Part shown: one piece after another, positions 11,621 to 23,823 of the stretch | How positions within the stretch are numbered: the stretch's first letter is position 1 | Layout: each line of letters starts with the position of its first letter | Source of the DNA: Combretum micranthum | Lineage: Eukaryota; Streptophyta; Magnoliopsida; Myrtales; Combretaceae | Assembly: GCA_024138025.1 (NCBI GenBank) | Contig: JAMXBD010001209.1 | Coordinates: 1 to 64,000, forward strand | Direction: 5' to 3' | Length of the DNA: 64,000 nt | Notes under the pieces: generated by a model | Told to the model about the DNA's origin: nothing | Seen by the model: the letters and a program-made list of their open reading frames with translations, nothing else | The model's database searches: none | Translations under genes and position numbers: made by a program

Positions 11621-13143
11621 TGAGTTTAGGATTCACAATGCAAGGTTTTGAAGCTGAACTTGGAAATCTGATTTTGGAACCCACTTACTTCAACAGATCA
11701 AAGAAGCTCAAAAGGAAGATGTGGAATTTCAAAGGATTATCCAAGAGATATCACAAGATAAATATAAGGATTTCCGAGTTGATGATGAAGGAATCCTTAG
11801 AATGGGCAACAGACTGTGTGTTCCCCATAAATCAGAGTTAAAGCAGAAGTTGATGCAAGAAGCACATAATTCCGGATATACTGTTCATCCTGGAGAAACG
11901 AAAACGTATCAAGAATTGAAAAGTGCATATTGGTGGAACGGGATGAAAAAGGATGTAGCGGAATTTGTGGCTAGATGTGAGATATGTCAACGGGTTAAAG
12001 CTGAACACCAAAAGCCGGGAGGATTGTTGAAGCCATTACCAATTCCTGAATGGAAATGGGATCAGATCTCTATGGACTTTGTATGTTCATTACCCAAGAC
12101 GAGTAGTGGACATGACGCTGTATGGGTTATCGTGGATAGACTTACTAAATCAGCACATTTTATACCCATCAATATGACGTATCCACTGGAAAAGCTAGCA
12201 CGGATATATCTTAAAGAGATTGTTCGATTACATGGAATACCAGCTAGCATAGTATCGGATAGAGATCCACGCTTTGTTTCCAGATTTTGGAATGGGTTGC
12301 AGAAAGCGTTAGGGACGCAGTTAAAGTTCAGTACCGCTTATCATCCCCAAACCGATGGACAAACGGAAAGGACTATACAGACTTTGGAAGACATGCTAAG
12401 GTCTTGTATATTGGAATTTAAAGGAAATTGGGATCAACACTTACCTTTGGTGGAATTCGCGTATAATAACAGTTACCATTCTAGTATCGGAATGCCGCCA
12501 TATGAAGCACTGTATGGTCGCAAGTGTAGATCACCATTATTTTGGGACAATTTAGAGAGAATAGCGTTGGACCTGAAATGGTACAAGAAACAATAGATAA
12601 GGTGGCAGTGATAAAACAAAAGATGAAAGAAGCTCAAGATCGACAAAAGAGTTGGGCAGATATGAAGAGACGGGAATTGGAATTCAAAGAAGGAGATCAT
12701 GTATACCTTAAAGTGAACCCGATCAAGAGTCTTCATCGTGGACGAAATCAAGGAAAATTAAGTCCTCGATATATTGGACCTTTTGAAATTTTGGATAGGG
12801 TAGGAGATTTAGCCTATCGATTGGCTTTACCTCCGAATCTGTCTGGTATACATAACGTGTTTCATGTATCAGTTCTGAGGAAATATGTCTCCGATCCAGA
12901 TAAAGTGGTTGAGTTGGAACCAATTCCATTGAAGGAGAACTTGACATATGAGAAACAACCTGTTCGAATAATGGACAGTAAAGTACAGACTCTTAGAAAC
13001 AAGGAAATCAGATATGTTAAAGTTTTATGGGATCCCCGAACGGAAGAAATGACTTGGGAGTTGGAAGATGAAGTTCGGAAGAATTATCCTAATCTGTTTG
13101 AATCATCAGGTACGTATCAAGCTTTGAGGACAAAGCTTATTTT
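11621..13143 (+). pseudogene. Integrase with C-terminal chromodomain-like segment
   Basis: Integrase that inserts the cDNA copy. The H-H-C-C zinc domain is at about 11860-11995 (EAHNSGYTVHPG ... CEICQ). The DDE residues are visible as SMDFVCSLP (about 12070), IVSDRDPRF (about 12250) and GQTERTIQTLE (about 12357). Frameshifts lie near 11690 and near 12555. After the GPFEILDRVG and NVFHVSVLRKY motifs, a segment with 'RNKEIRYVKVLW' and 'EEMTWELEDEVRKNYPNLF' (about 12990-13100) matches the chromodomain of Tekay-type chromoviruses, which bind modified histone H3. The frame then runs into the 3' LTR. Confidence 0.88.
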
Positions 13144-13156
13144 AAGGGGGGGAGGA
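13144..13156 (+). promoter_or_regulatory. Polypurine tract
   Basis: AAGGGGGGGAGGA directly before the 3' LTR. It is the expected plus-strand DNA primer of the retrotransposon. Confidence 0.92.
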
Positions 13157-16100
13157 TGTAAACCCCGAGAATTTTCACAATAGTATACAGTAGTAAAATA
13201 GAAAACGAAAATTAGATAGTGAATTTAGAAACCGATAGAAATCCTAGAATAGACTATGAGTTGTGATAAACTCATTTCTAGTTTGAAAAACCCGAATAAA
13301 AATTTTCTCGACCTTAATAGATACCAAAAACGAGATTTCGTATCTTGAACTGATAATTCAAGATATAACTAGAAATAGTTTAAAATTTCGAAACCGATAA
13401 GATACAGTTTATTTATAGAGCTTATCGGTATAAAACAATAGATTATAAATACAAACAAACTAATACTGAACAATAATTATCAACTTAGAATAAAAAGAAA
13501 ATTTCGAACCCTGTTATAATTGTTAGGAAATTCTAAATTTATTAGGACTTGGTTCCTAATTTAATTCATCGAGTTTGAAAATTTAATCACGTAAGTTAAA
13601 AATATTAAAAATAATTAATCGTGTGAAGTTTTAACTAAAAAAAAAAAAAATTTGAAAATACGAAAAATTAAAGTTTTGTCGTAACTTAAATAATATTATT
13701 TCGATAAAACGTAATTACGACGAATATAAATATACGCGAATCATTTATAAATAATATGTATGTATATATATATATTTTTGTAAAAATATTCTTTTGCAAC
13801 TATCAAACGTATACATATATATATATATATAAGAGAAATCGGACAAATTTCACCGCTGCTGCGCTGCATGAATGGAGAGGGAAATTTCCTCACGCGCACG
13901 CTGCTGGAACTCCACCGAGCGAGAAGGCCCTCCTCCATGCGCACAACAGCTTCCCTTCACGCGCTGCAGGGCATCCTCGAGTGAGCGCATGAGCAGCAGC
14001 AGAAGGCAGGTGCAGCACATGCACGCTGCAGGAGTCCTCGAACAAGACTTCATCTCCACGCACGCAGCAAGATTGCATTAAGAAGGAGCCCACCGAGCAT
14101 TTGAAAATCCACGCGCCAACAGCAGCAGGACGACCGACCAGCTGGAACTCCTCAGGCGCGCAACCAAGCAACAGCAGGAGCACTCCACACAGCCCCACAC
14201 GCACACTAGGAGCTGGAAACAGAGCACCTTGGAGGAAAACAGAGCAGTTGCAACCAGCTGACTTTTTGATCCAATTTGCTCCGATTTTTACAACGATTTT
14301 CAATCCGAAAAGGACACCCAACCAACCCAAAAGCTACACCTATAACTCACAATTAAATTGCAAGAATCACAGCCCAAATAGAAGAGGATAACAGCTGCAA
14401 ATTAAGCTACAAATTCATCCTACAGCAGCAAAAGACTCTCTGAAACAGAGCTCTAAGATTCCTTGTCCAACTTTGACCCAATTTTGAGCTTCTAAATTCA
14501 AACCAAATTGACCCAAAAGCCAATCAAAACACTCCACATATAAACAACATTAAATGAGGAGAATTTCAGCACACAAAAACAACCACAACCACTCCAAATA
14601 TCCATGCCAAATTCGGATCTTGACAGCTGCAGCAGAGGAAAATTTCAACAAATGCAGCAGCACACTTCTCCAAATTGAATTCCGATTTTTGCAAAATTCC
14701 TAGGATTAAATGAGCTGAAATTTTGACCAATTAAACACCAATAAGGAACCTTCAAATGGACACTTCATACACCAAAAATTTATAAGAAAATCAGATCCCA
14801 AATTCGTCCAAAAATCAAGATGAAAATTGTTCAGAAGTTTCAGTTTTCACACTTCAAAATTCAACAAATTTTGACCCGATTTTTACACTAGTTGATCTCT
14901 TATTTTTACACACATAAATAGCATTAATTAGCTACCAAACAAAGATAATTAAAGCCCTCAAAGATACTCACAAAAATCTGTCCAAAAACAAGTCAAATTA
15001 TCATCCAAATTTCAAAATCGTATAGGAAATTCCAGCTGCATTTGTGGACATTTTTCAAGTCCAAAACCAACTCCAAAGCCTCTAAAACTTAGTCTAATCC
15101 TAGTATAAGTATATAAGCCTAAGTTAGACACCCTTTGAGCTCATAAACCCCACAAAAACACTCTCAAATTCCAGCTGCAAACCTAAGTGCGTCCAGCACT
15201 TTTTCCACTTCCTTTTGCCATTCCCACCTTCAACATAGGAGCTTAAAAACTTTGTGTGAACAACCATAAACCCTAGCCTACTTCCATACCCTATGTACAC
15301 ACACTAAGCTCATCAATAACAACCAAAACCGAATCAAAAATCCTAAGTTATCCTAGAGGTCAAGAGGAGGAAATTAGCTTGACAAGGTGAGGAGATTTGA
15401 TTTCATTAATAAACTCTCATTTTAGTTAATGTGTTTAGTTAGAAACTCATCATCTAATCTTGGGTTTAGGTTTAATTCTTGCTTTAAGAGGAAGTTGAGC
15501 AACCTCCTTCCATCCCAATCCAAGGTAAGCTCCAAATTACAACCTATCTTTGTTAAGTTTATGAATAGATCCTAGGATGAATTATTGAGCTTTTGAAGAA
15601 AGTTTTGTGGTTGATAAAGGTCGTAAATCTATTGATGAATTCAAGAGGATAGATGGATCATGTGTTGAGAATGCATAGATATTGTTGGAAGAGAAAAACA
15701 ACAACTTAGAAGTCTTATAATTGTGGTAATAGTAAGTTCGGATTTAAGGATGAAGTGAACAAAACAAGACACAAACTTCATCAAATCTAGTCTAAATGCA
15801 TGTTTAAAGCTCCTAAGGCCCTATATGAACATAAAGCTTGATAAAACAAACTTTACAAGCATGATTAGAAGTCCTTTAGTACAAGAAAAGTGTAATGAAC
15901 AATTTATAGAAATTGTACATGCCAAGACTTCTACAAATCATAACAGAATTTAAGATGTAAATGGGAATTAAATAAGATCCTCCATAATATATATATATAC
16001 TCAAAAGAAACTTAGAAGAATTAAACAATAAAAATTTATTTACTTTAAGAAATCGCTATAAACCATAGGAATAATACCAAATACCGAGTTAGGACACTTA

Positions 16101-17381
16101 GTCACTCATAGGAATTTAAATTTCTATGTATAGATATTATTGACAAATACTTTATTTTAATAGGTAATTTCGATACTGTCGAGGATTTCCCGGTTGATTA
16201 CTACGATTGATCAGTATGAGCAGGTGAGTAACTTAGACTTGTTACATTGTTTGTGCTTGTAGTATAGTTGCAATTGGAATAATATATATTCAATGAATAT
16301 GCATGCGGGATTGGGATACATCGTGATGCGTGGTGTATGATTGAATGGCAAATTATCATAACATAAGCGATAATCCTATTGCATGATAAATATTGTATGA
16401 AAAATGTTGATGATTGTCTGTAAATTGTATGATCGCCTAAAACTTGATTAACAACTGTCGGTACTATAAATGAAATGGACATGCATTGCACGATTTGCAT
16501 AAACTGCATTATGTTTTTACGAATGCCTACTACGTGTTAGAATTTCGGTTCTCTGGTAATACTTGGTTTTTCTAGGCAGAGGCTATTAGTTCTACGCAAG
16601 TTTACCTTTGTTCTGTCGGTTCCATGGGAACTAACTGGTAACGAAGGACGCCGCCCATGGTATCGCTGTGAAATATCTAATGCTTAGTGGAGTTTCTAAG
16701 GCGCAAAACAGGAAATGGGTGTTTAAAATATCATTAACATAAAGAGATAATAATTGTGAAGATTGTGGATTTCCTGTGTGCTTAGTTTCTCCTGGGTAGG
16801 TAATTCAGGGATTGGTTCCTTCAACCCCGATGAGAGGGCGTAAATCTCCATCCTGTTTGGATTCCGGTTTGTCCAAGCTTGTAATTTTTCATGTGATTGA
16901 TTGATGCATTACATATGATTGATAATAACTTGCTTGTGTGATAAGTCTGGTTATTCACTGAGCCCGTGGTTATGCTCACACTCCTACAGTCCTTACAGGA
17001 TGACACTTAAGCCTTGGTTGGTGGCTTCTAGGAGCTTAGAGCCGGTATGATTCTAAAGCTTGGAGAGTTTTGGAAACAGGGAAAATAGTTTCTTTATTTA
17101 TATGTATAATTGATGTTAGTGCATCAATTTTATTATCTGAGAACTTAGATAGTTTTATGGATTGTAATAGTTATTATTCAGACTGTAGCATTTAATTATG
17201 GTATTGTGATTTTATTTACTTTCATCGTTTCTTATCACGCAACCAAAAAGATCCTGTTTTATTAAATGTACGTCACTTTCCAAAGTAGTTCTAGTATGAA
17301 TATGTGTATTTGATATCGTCTGGATTATCAGGCTATATCATAATATATATATTACTACTAGGGTACTATTGGGGCATGACA
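13157..17381 (+). repeat. 3' LTR of the Tekay element (4,225 bp)
   Basis: TGTAAACCCC...GGGGCATGACA, the partner of 2405-6603. Relative to the 5' LTR it has many 1-3-base insertions, most visible at about 15350-17000. The candidate TATA box is at 15110-15117. ORFs in the GC-rich part (13850-14391) repeat those of the 5' LTR and are not genes. Confidence 0.95.
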
Positions 17382-17386
17382 GTATG
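17382..17386. repeat. Target-site duplication GTATG (right)
   Basis: Exact copy of 2400-2404 directly after the 3' LTR. Confidence 0.95.
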
Positions 17387-17601
17387 CTCTTATGAGAGTA
17401 GAGATTTATAAATTGTTTTTATCAAGTTTCATTCCCCATTGCTGAATCCAGTTGTTTTAGAAATCTAAACAAGCAATTTCAATAATTAAAATTGGTTAGC
17501 AATATTCAAAATAAACATATCTTTTAAAAAAGTTTGAGTGTATAATACACAAAGTATTATACGTGATGGTAACTGCCTTAATTAAAAGTTATGGCGTTAC
17601 A
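17387..17601 (+). mobile_element. Right end of LTR copy A
   Basis: Continues copy A after the Tekay insertion and aligns with 34200-34416 ('ttgctgaatccagttgttttagaaatctaa' against 'ctgctaaatccaattattgccaatctaa', then 'tattatacgtgat' against 'agttatacgtgat'). Ends GGCGTTACA at 17601, parallel to GGTCCTTACA and GGTCTTTACA of the other copies. No primer-binding site follows. Confidence 0.7.
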
Positions 17602-20362
17602 CTTTCAAATTGCCATATTATTTATTATTTTTTATATGATTAACATTTGAGTAAAATATATTATAATAAATCGATAAAAAGATAAGTATCTCTCTTAACA
17701 ATTTTATGTATCCTATATTAAAAGTATATGTCCCGTTTGACCCAGAAGATTCGACCATTTCTATTGGGACCAGAGAATAATTCATATTCATATACCTCTC
17801 AATTTCCCTTCTTACGTTATGTACAAGGCGCCTACGTTTTATTTTTTTTATTATTATTAGTTCCCCCCACAACCCCACCACCACCCCAGCCCACCCGCGC
17901 CTTGAAATATTCTCATGAAAAGATTTTCTATTCACAATTGGCGATTCCTTTTCAAATTGATGGATAGCACAAAAACACAATGAAAAAACACTGTATTGAT
18001 GAGTGTTTATTTGTTTATTTTTCGCTTTGAATGTTCAAGAGCGCTGTATTGAGGTCATTTATGTTAAGTGTGAAAACTTTTTTGTTCATGCTGAAGTCAT
18101 TCAGCAACTAGCCAACTATAAAATTGTGCAACTAAATTCAGTGGCACCGGCCATGTCCAAAATTTTCCTTTTGGTCTTATTTTGGGCCCTAGCCAGATCC
18201 TTTATTGCTAACACCTAGCTTAAAAGTCCTGGTGGCAAGTCTTGAGTAGAATATAAATGAGTAAAATATACTCAAGAGATATATTCGAGTTTGATTTTAG
18301 TAATAATTGGATCGAATTTGAATATCTCGCAACCTTGAATAGTTTATCTAATTAAGTTTAAATTTCACAGATTTTTTTCTGCCAAATAAATTTTATAGTA
18401 TTTACTTCATCTAAACTGCAAATATAATTTTGCCCTAATTGAGCTTAACTGTTATGTCACATTTGGTACATACAAATGAATTAGAATGGAATGGAATGGA
18501 TTGGATTGGAATGGAATGAGTTCTGGAATAACAGATCTATTCCAATGTTTGGATAGTTACATGGAATGGAATGAAATGGAATGGCTATAAAATATATTAG
18601 TCAAAATTGTCCCTAATAATAAATGCAAATACAAATATATGATAAGATAAAAGGGTAATTACACTTTCCACAATTAAGGAAAGAAATCGCAATTCTGCTT
18701 TTGAAAAGGCATAATCGAATTCTCCCCGATTTTGATTTCTAAAAGTGCATCTAAACATAAGAGACAGAATGGAACCTGGAATTACAATTTCATTATGGGT
18801 CCATTTCAGCATACCAAACACAATATTAGTTGACTTTGTATATTGGTATTATTTTTATTAGAAAGAAAATATTTTTAGACAAAGCTCAAGATATTTTGGC
18901 TTAATCAAGTTAAACTCAAATTTGTTGAAAACCACTTCAAACCAAGCTCAAATTTAAAATTTAAAATTGGATCAAGTTCAAGTTGAACACGAATTTTAAA
19001 ATTTTAAATTAAACCAAACCTAATAATACCACATTTTCAATTTATTTATTTACAGCCGCAGCATATCTTTTGTATTGCATTGGACAAGGTTTCGGGACTT
19101 TCTTTTCCAAGTGTATAAGGTGGCGTGATTACACATACGCCCTCTTAATATTTCTAATCTTATTGAGTGACACATCATCCAGTGAATTTCAACTTTTCAA
19201 GGGTACAAACATTTTGTAGTTAAATGTTCTTGATATGGTTTTTCGAAATGGATTTTGTATTCTTCTTCTCTCTCTTTGAAAGTATAGTTTTATTAATCAA
19301 TTTTACATTGAAAACATAAATGTCCCCCTAAATCCGTAATCAAGCCCATGAAACACTTTTTTCTTCCTTCTACCTTTGGCTGAAAAAAAAAAAGAGATGC
19401 TGTCTAAAAATGTTATATGGATACTGTGGAGTGGAAGGAGTTGCAAATTAGTATATAGCAAAATGGAACCAAGACTCTTCGTGACAGTTTTGTAAATTTA
19501 GGTTCCTATCCTAAAAAAACTGGCCAACAAAAAAGATATCACCATCTTTGGTTGCCAGCAACTCGATTTTTAAGTAAATTCTATTATTTGTGCCCTCAAA
19601 ACGATATTTAATTCTATTTTGGAGAACTTTTAAATGTGTTACAACTTTTAGTAAAGATGTCAGTTTTATTTACCATCTTGGTATTTTATTTGTCCTTTCA
19701 TTTGCTTTGTCTCTATAAGTTCAAAAAATTTTGCTATTTTTAGTAGTTTTTTGAGTTCTATTTTGAGTAGTTTTCAAGCTTTTATATATGTATGATGAAG
19801 GACATAATGGATTAGTTTTTCAATAATATCATTTTTGAACCGTCTTTGCTCTAAATTTTCTCAATTTATGAATTCCCTTATCATTTTCGAATTTGGATGT
19901 TTATTGACCAGGTATTCACAAAATCAACAAACAATTAGAAGTTCACATTCTAGCATTCACGTGTGGATCAATGGAACGTGATATTTTCCATATCCTTCAT
20001 TGCATCATATATGAAAATGAAGCTTTATTATGTAATGAATAAGACCATACAACAAAGAAGTTAACTTTTATATCTATTTTTTTTTTCCATTCTTATTCAT
20101 TTTATTTATTATATGTGTATATACATAATTGGCTAGAAAACTAAGTTTATACAACAAAATAACTTAGCTATTTGGTTTTGTTACATTAAATTCATACGAG
20201 AAAAGCTAGTAAAAAACTTTTGTTTATATTGATTTTATTTCTTCTTTTTTAGGTATTACATCTTTTTGTGGTGTCACTTTTTAAATTGGAGAAAGAAGAA
20301 CTAATTTCTAACTCGAAATAACAGGTTTCATCCTTTCTTATACTCTTTGCTATGGAGTGGTT
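17602..20362. other. AT-rich intergenic stretch, no gene seen
   Basis: Apart from the MITE-like element at 18458-18824, I see no gene, RNA or complete element. Short ORFs (17728-17967, 18003-18218) lack any recognisable domain. Runs of 'ctcaaatttaaaatt' around 18960 look like transposon debris. Confidence 0.5.
18458..18824. mobile_element. MITE-like element with GGAATGGAATGG runs
   Basis: Imperfect terminal inverted repeats: CACATTTGGTACATACAAATG on the left and, as the complement of the right end, TTGTGTTTGGTATGCTGAAATG. Tracts of GGAATGGAATGG sit just inside. The form (TTTGGTA...GGAATGGAAT) is like common plant PIF/Harbinger MITEs. No clear target duplication, so family and exact ends are tentative. 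Confidence 0.4.
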
Positions 20363-20367
20363 CATTA
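20363..20367. repeat. Target-site duplication CATTA (left)
   Basis: CATTA precedes TGAAATAGCC and recurs at 23226-23230 after CCTTACA. Confidence 0.8.
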
Positions 20368-23225
20368 TGAAATAGCCATGAATTTCTTGATTTACATTTT
20401 ATAAATGTGTTATTGAAATTATATATGATTTTGAAATGTAATATATGTGAATTATGTTGATGCATGAATAATGAGTTGAGTTGTTGTTTTAAAATAATTA
20501 AATATTTTAGAATGATTAAATATCGAGTTCATAAATTTTTTGAAGTATATTAGAATGTATGAAATATGATTGGAATAAGTTAGATTATGCATGTAATTAG
20601 ATCAATGTATAGCAGAAAATTTTGTCACAAATAAAGCCAAAGACCATATGTAATTAGCCAAAAGGTAAGCTTCATTAATTAACCAAATCCAAGCCAATTA
20701 AAAGACTTGATTAGGGCAGCCACTAAAGTCAACCAAAGGGATAAATATCAACTTTTGAAGTGCAAAATTCGTTCAAAAATTTCAGACCACCATTACACAT
20801 GCCAAAAAGTTTTAAAACCTCATTTCTACTCCCTCAAAAGCTCTCCCATGTTCATGTACAACTAAACCCTTCATTTTCTACAACTTAAACCGACAAAGGC
20901 TTGCAACAAGATTATTAAACCAAGGCTCCAATCCCATATGGTAAGTGTATTCTTCTTGCTTTGTTTGTATTTAAGTTGAGCTTTTGTTAGAATAGGATTT
21001 ATGTGCTAATGGTGATAGAATGATTTTGTGCATTGATGGTAGTTTGAGTAGAATTATATTGCTAGAGGAGTTGTAGTATATGTTTTATATGAATTTTGAC
21101 ATGTGGGGATGATTGTGTTAGGATGGCTTAAGTGTTGAGTAGTGTAAGGGCATGTGGAATTGAAGTGTAATTGGTGCTTGATGTTGTAGTTAAGTGTTTG
21201 ATGATTAGAAGTAGAGTTTGTGTTGTTTGAATGATGTATAGAACATATAACAAGTTTTAGGAAACTTAGGATGAGTTTAAAGAAAGATTGAAAGTGTAAA
21301 AGTTTACAAAATATTGCAAAGAAAACAGGGGAAGCAAAACATTTTCGAATAGGTCTATTTTGAGTGTACGCTGGAATCTAGTACTTCAACACTACCAGCA
21401 TAGAGACGATGTTGAAGGTGATCATAACCGATTTTCTTAAAGCCGCCTAAAATGATGCCGACTTTCGTAAGGAAAATTAGCCAGTGTTGATTTTTCAAAT
21501 CGTACGCCGACTATTAAGGTTCTAACACCATCGGCTTATAGGCGGTGTGGAATGCGAATAGAATCAAAATCTTCAATGCTGAGCTTAAAGCCGTAGGAGT
21601 AATATCCCACGCTATCGGTGTACTTGGAAACGCTGCCAGTATTGAGGGTATCCATAGGCATGAACCAACCCTGTGGAACTCTCGAATTTTTTTGGAAAAT
21701 TGGAGTTGTAGTCTACACCGGCTTAAGGCCGCCGACGTAGACTAAAGGCTGTCGGTGTATCCTTGAACGTTGCCAATGATGGCAAGTGTTGAATTTTAGT
21801 ACATTATACACTGATTCAATGCCGCCGGCATTGAAGGCCAGCGTGTTCCTTGCAGTTTTCATTTTCAAAAACTTTCTCTAACAGTTCCCAAAGCTTGATA
21901 TACGATCAACTGAATATTTGTTGAGTATTGTATGATATGATATGATGTTTAAATGCTATGTTATGACTTCGTAATAATCTATTTGAATTTATTTAATTAG
22001 TTATATTTAAAATTAGTTAATTAGTGCTTAAACTAAGTAAGAAATTCAATATTATCTTGTACAGTGATAGATCCTTATTCAGCCAACCCCATTAGTTTCC
22101 GAGCTAATACAAGTATGCGGAAACTTACTTGTTTCTTTGCTAAGATAAGCATTATTTAAAGTTACTCTAAATTAAGAAATTTAATAATTTTTTATTGAGT
22201 GTCTTTTATACCATTGAATCTGGTTCGGAGAGCGGTAACCCTGCTCAGATTGGGGGCATGGTAGTTTTAGACGCTTAGACTATGCTTGTCATTTTGATAT
22301 GACTTTCATGAATGGTTCAGCGGGTAATCGATAGGAATTTGGTATCGGAATAACATTTGCTTATTCTTGAAAGGATGTAATATGATTTAATTCAATGTTT
22401 ATAGGAACACTTGAATTAAGTGATATTATAGATCAAGTTAAGTAAAGTCGAGAAACGGCTAGAAACCCTAAATGAGATTACTTAATCATTATGGATAAAT
22501 TTATCTAGGATGGTATGAGTATATTAGAGCTACTTATATTAACCCCTTGAGAGTCGTGATCATTACTCAGGTTCTTCCAGAAATCTCTGTTGCCCGGAGT
22601 TTAAATACTCACATGATATATGACTAACAAAAGATTGAATAATAAATTATTGGTTGTTGCATTTTGCATTTAGCTTAAGCATGTGTGAATCACTTTGTAT
22701 TTTTATTCGTTACTTGCGTATTAGGCCTTTGGCTCATATTTTAACCATTTTAGGTGATGAATCTGATCATTTTTACACGAGTATGGGGTATGGAACCGAT
22801 TTCGAGGATTTCTTGATGATTTGGAGGACTAGAGATGACCTTAGACTTGATGGGATCCATAGTTTGTAATAGACTAGTTATGATAGCTTTTGTGGATGTT
22901 TTAAAGTTGTGATTGGATTATATGTGTAATTTTGTTAAGGCTTGTAAGAAGCCTTTGGTTTAATATATATATACGTACTTAACTATGTATGACTTGAGTT
23001 TATTTCTTTTATGAAATATGTTAATGGTGTAGTATGTTTTGTTAAAAGTTTCCAAAAAAAAAAAAAAAAAAAACTAGGTTTCAATTATGTCAATTATATG
23101 GAATTGGACAAACAATTCCTCAAACACTTCTTTTAGACAACCTTATATATAATCCTATAGGTTATATGTGCTTAGGGAACTGTTATCGCCTATTTTAATT
23201 ATAGGGGTGATAGCTGGTCCTTACA
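20368..23225 (+). mobile_element. Solo LTR, Gypsy-type family A/B/C (copy C)
   Basis: 2,858 bp from TGAAATAGCC to GGTCCTTACA with CATTA on both sides. The start motif TGAAATA(G/C)CC is shared with copy B at 27271. Internal landmarks match copies A and B: 'gagagcggtaaccctgctca' near 22228, 'ccttgagagtcgtgatcattactcagg' near 22545, 'ggctcatatttt' near 22732. A GC-richer block of short inverted repeats lies at 21360-21850 (such as 'atgccgccggcat' near 21820). No internal coding region or primer site, so it is the product of LTR-LTR recombination. ORFs 21545-21745 and 22654-22869 fall inside and are not supported as genes. Confidence 0.8.
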
Positions 23226-23823
23226 CATTACAAATAAGATCTTTTTTTTTTTTCATGAAAGATCCTCTAGTATAATGTTGTTACCTAATTTTGTTATACC
23301 CGGTCCGACATTTGAATCGGAAGTCAGAATGCTTCCTACGTTAGGTTAGGTTAACAGTTCGGTTCAACCTAGTTAAACCAAAAGGACCAACTCAAGACTG
23401 ATATCACTAGCTAGACTAGATTAAAGTGTAATTGGAAATTTAACATAGTTAAGGTTGGTTGAACTGAGATCAAATGGAGGAAATAAAACATTAAAATACA
23501 ACAAACAGTTTATATATAAGGTAATAAATCATGTACCTACTTAAGATTTGGTGTGTTTTAGCTCAAAAACTTAAGTTGATCATATATAAGAACTATGCAC
23601 TGGATCGGTGGCCGGATCAATCGATTCTATCGTTGTCTATTATCAAGGCTCGATGGGGATAAATCATGCTTGTCAGGTCCTAGTATATGGCAGATCACTT
23701 CTTATCTATGCAACCAGGTTATGCATTACGGGAAAAATTATTGAGAAGTGGTTGATAGACTACCGAATAGACCAAATTTTTAAAAATTGAAGTCCAGCTC
23801 TGTGATTGTCCTTTTAACACTAA
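23226..23823. other. Target duplication CATTA, then intergenic DNA
   Basis: CATTA at 23226-23230, then about 590 bases in which I see no gene or element. The 60-codon ORF at 23608-23790 has no recognisable motif. Confidence 0.5.

Larger units (their letters stand above)
2405..17381 (+). mobile_element. Ty3/Gypsy chromovirus, Tekay/Del type, complete with two LTRs
   Basis: A 14,977-bp LTR retrotransposon bounded by TGTAAACCCC...ATGACA LTRs and a perfect 5-bp GTATG target duplication. In order it holds: 5' LTR, initiator-Met tRNA primer site, an unusual 1.6-kb pre-gag region, gag with zinc knuckles, protease, reverse transcriptase, RNase H, integrase with a C-terminal chromodomain-like segment, polypurine tract and 3' LTR. 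Long LTRs, the pol domain order and the chromodomain fit the Tekay (Del) clade of chromoviruses, which insert in heterochromatin. The coding region has several frameshifts and at least two stops, so as written it could not supply its own proteins. It is inserted in the older LTR copy A. Confidence 0.93.

Noticed and set aside
20606..20610. Alternative start TGTATAGCAG for LTR copy C
   Set aside because: The flanking ATCAA does not match CATTA after the end. The start at 20368 has a matching target duplication and the TGAAATA.CC motif of copy B.
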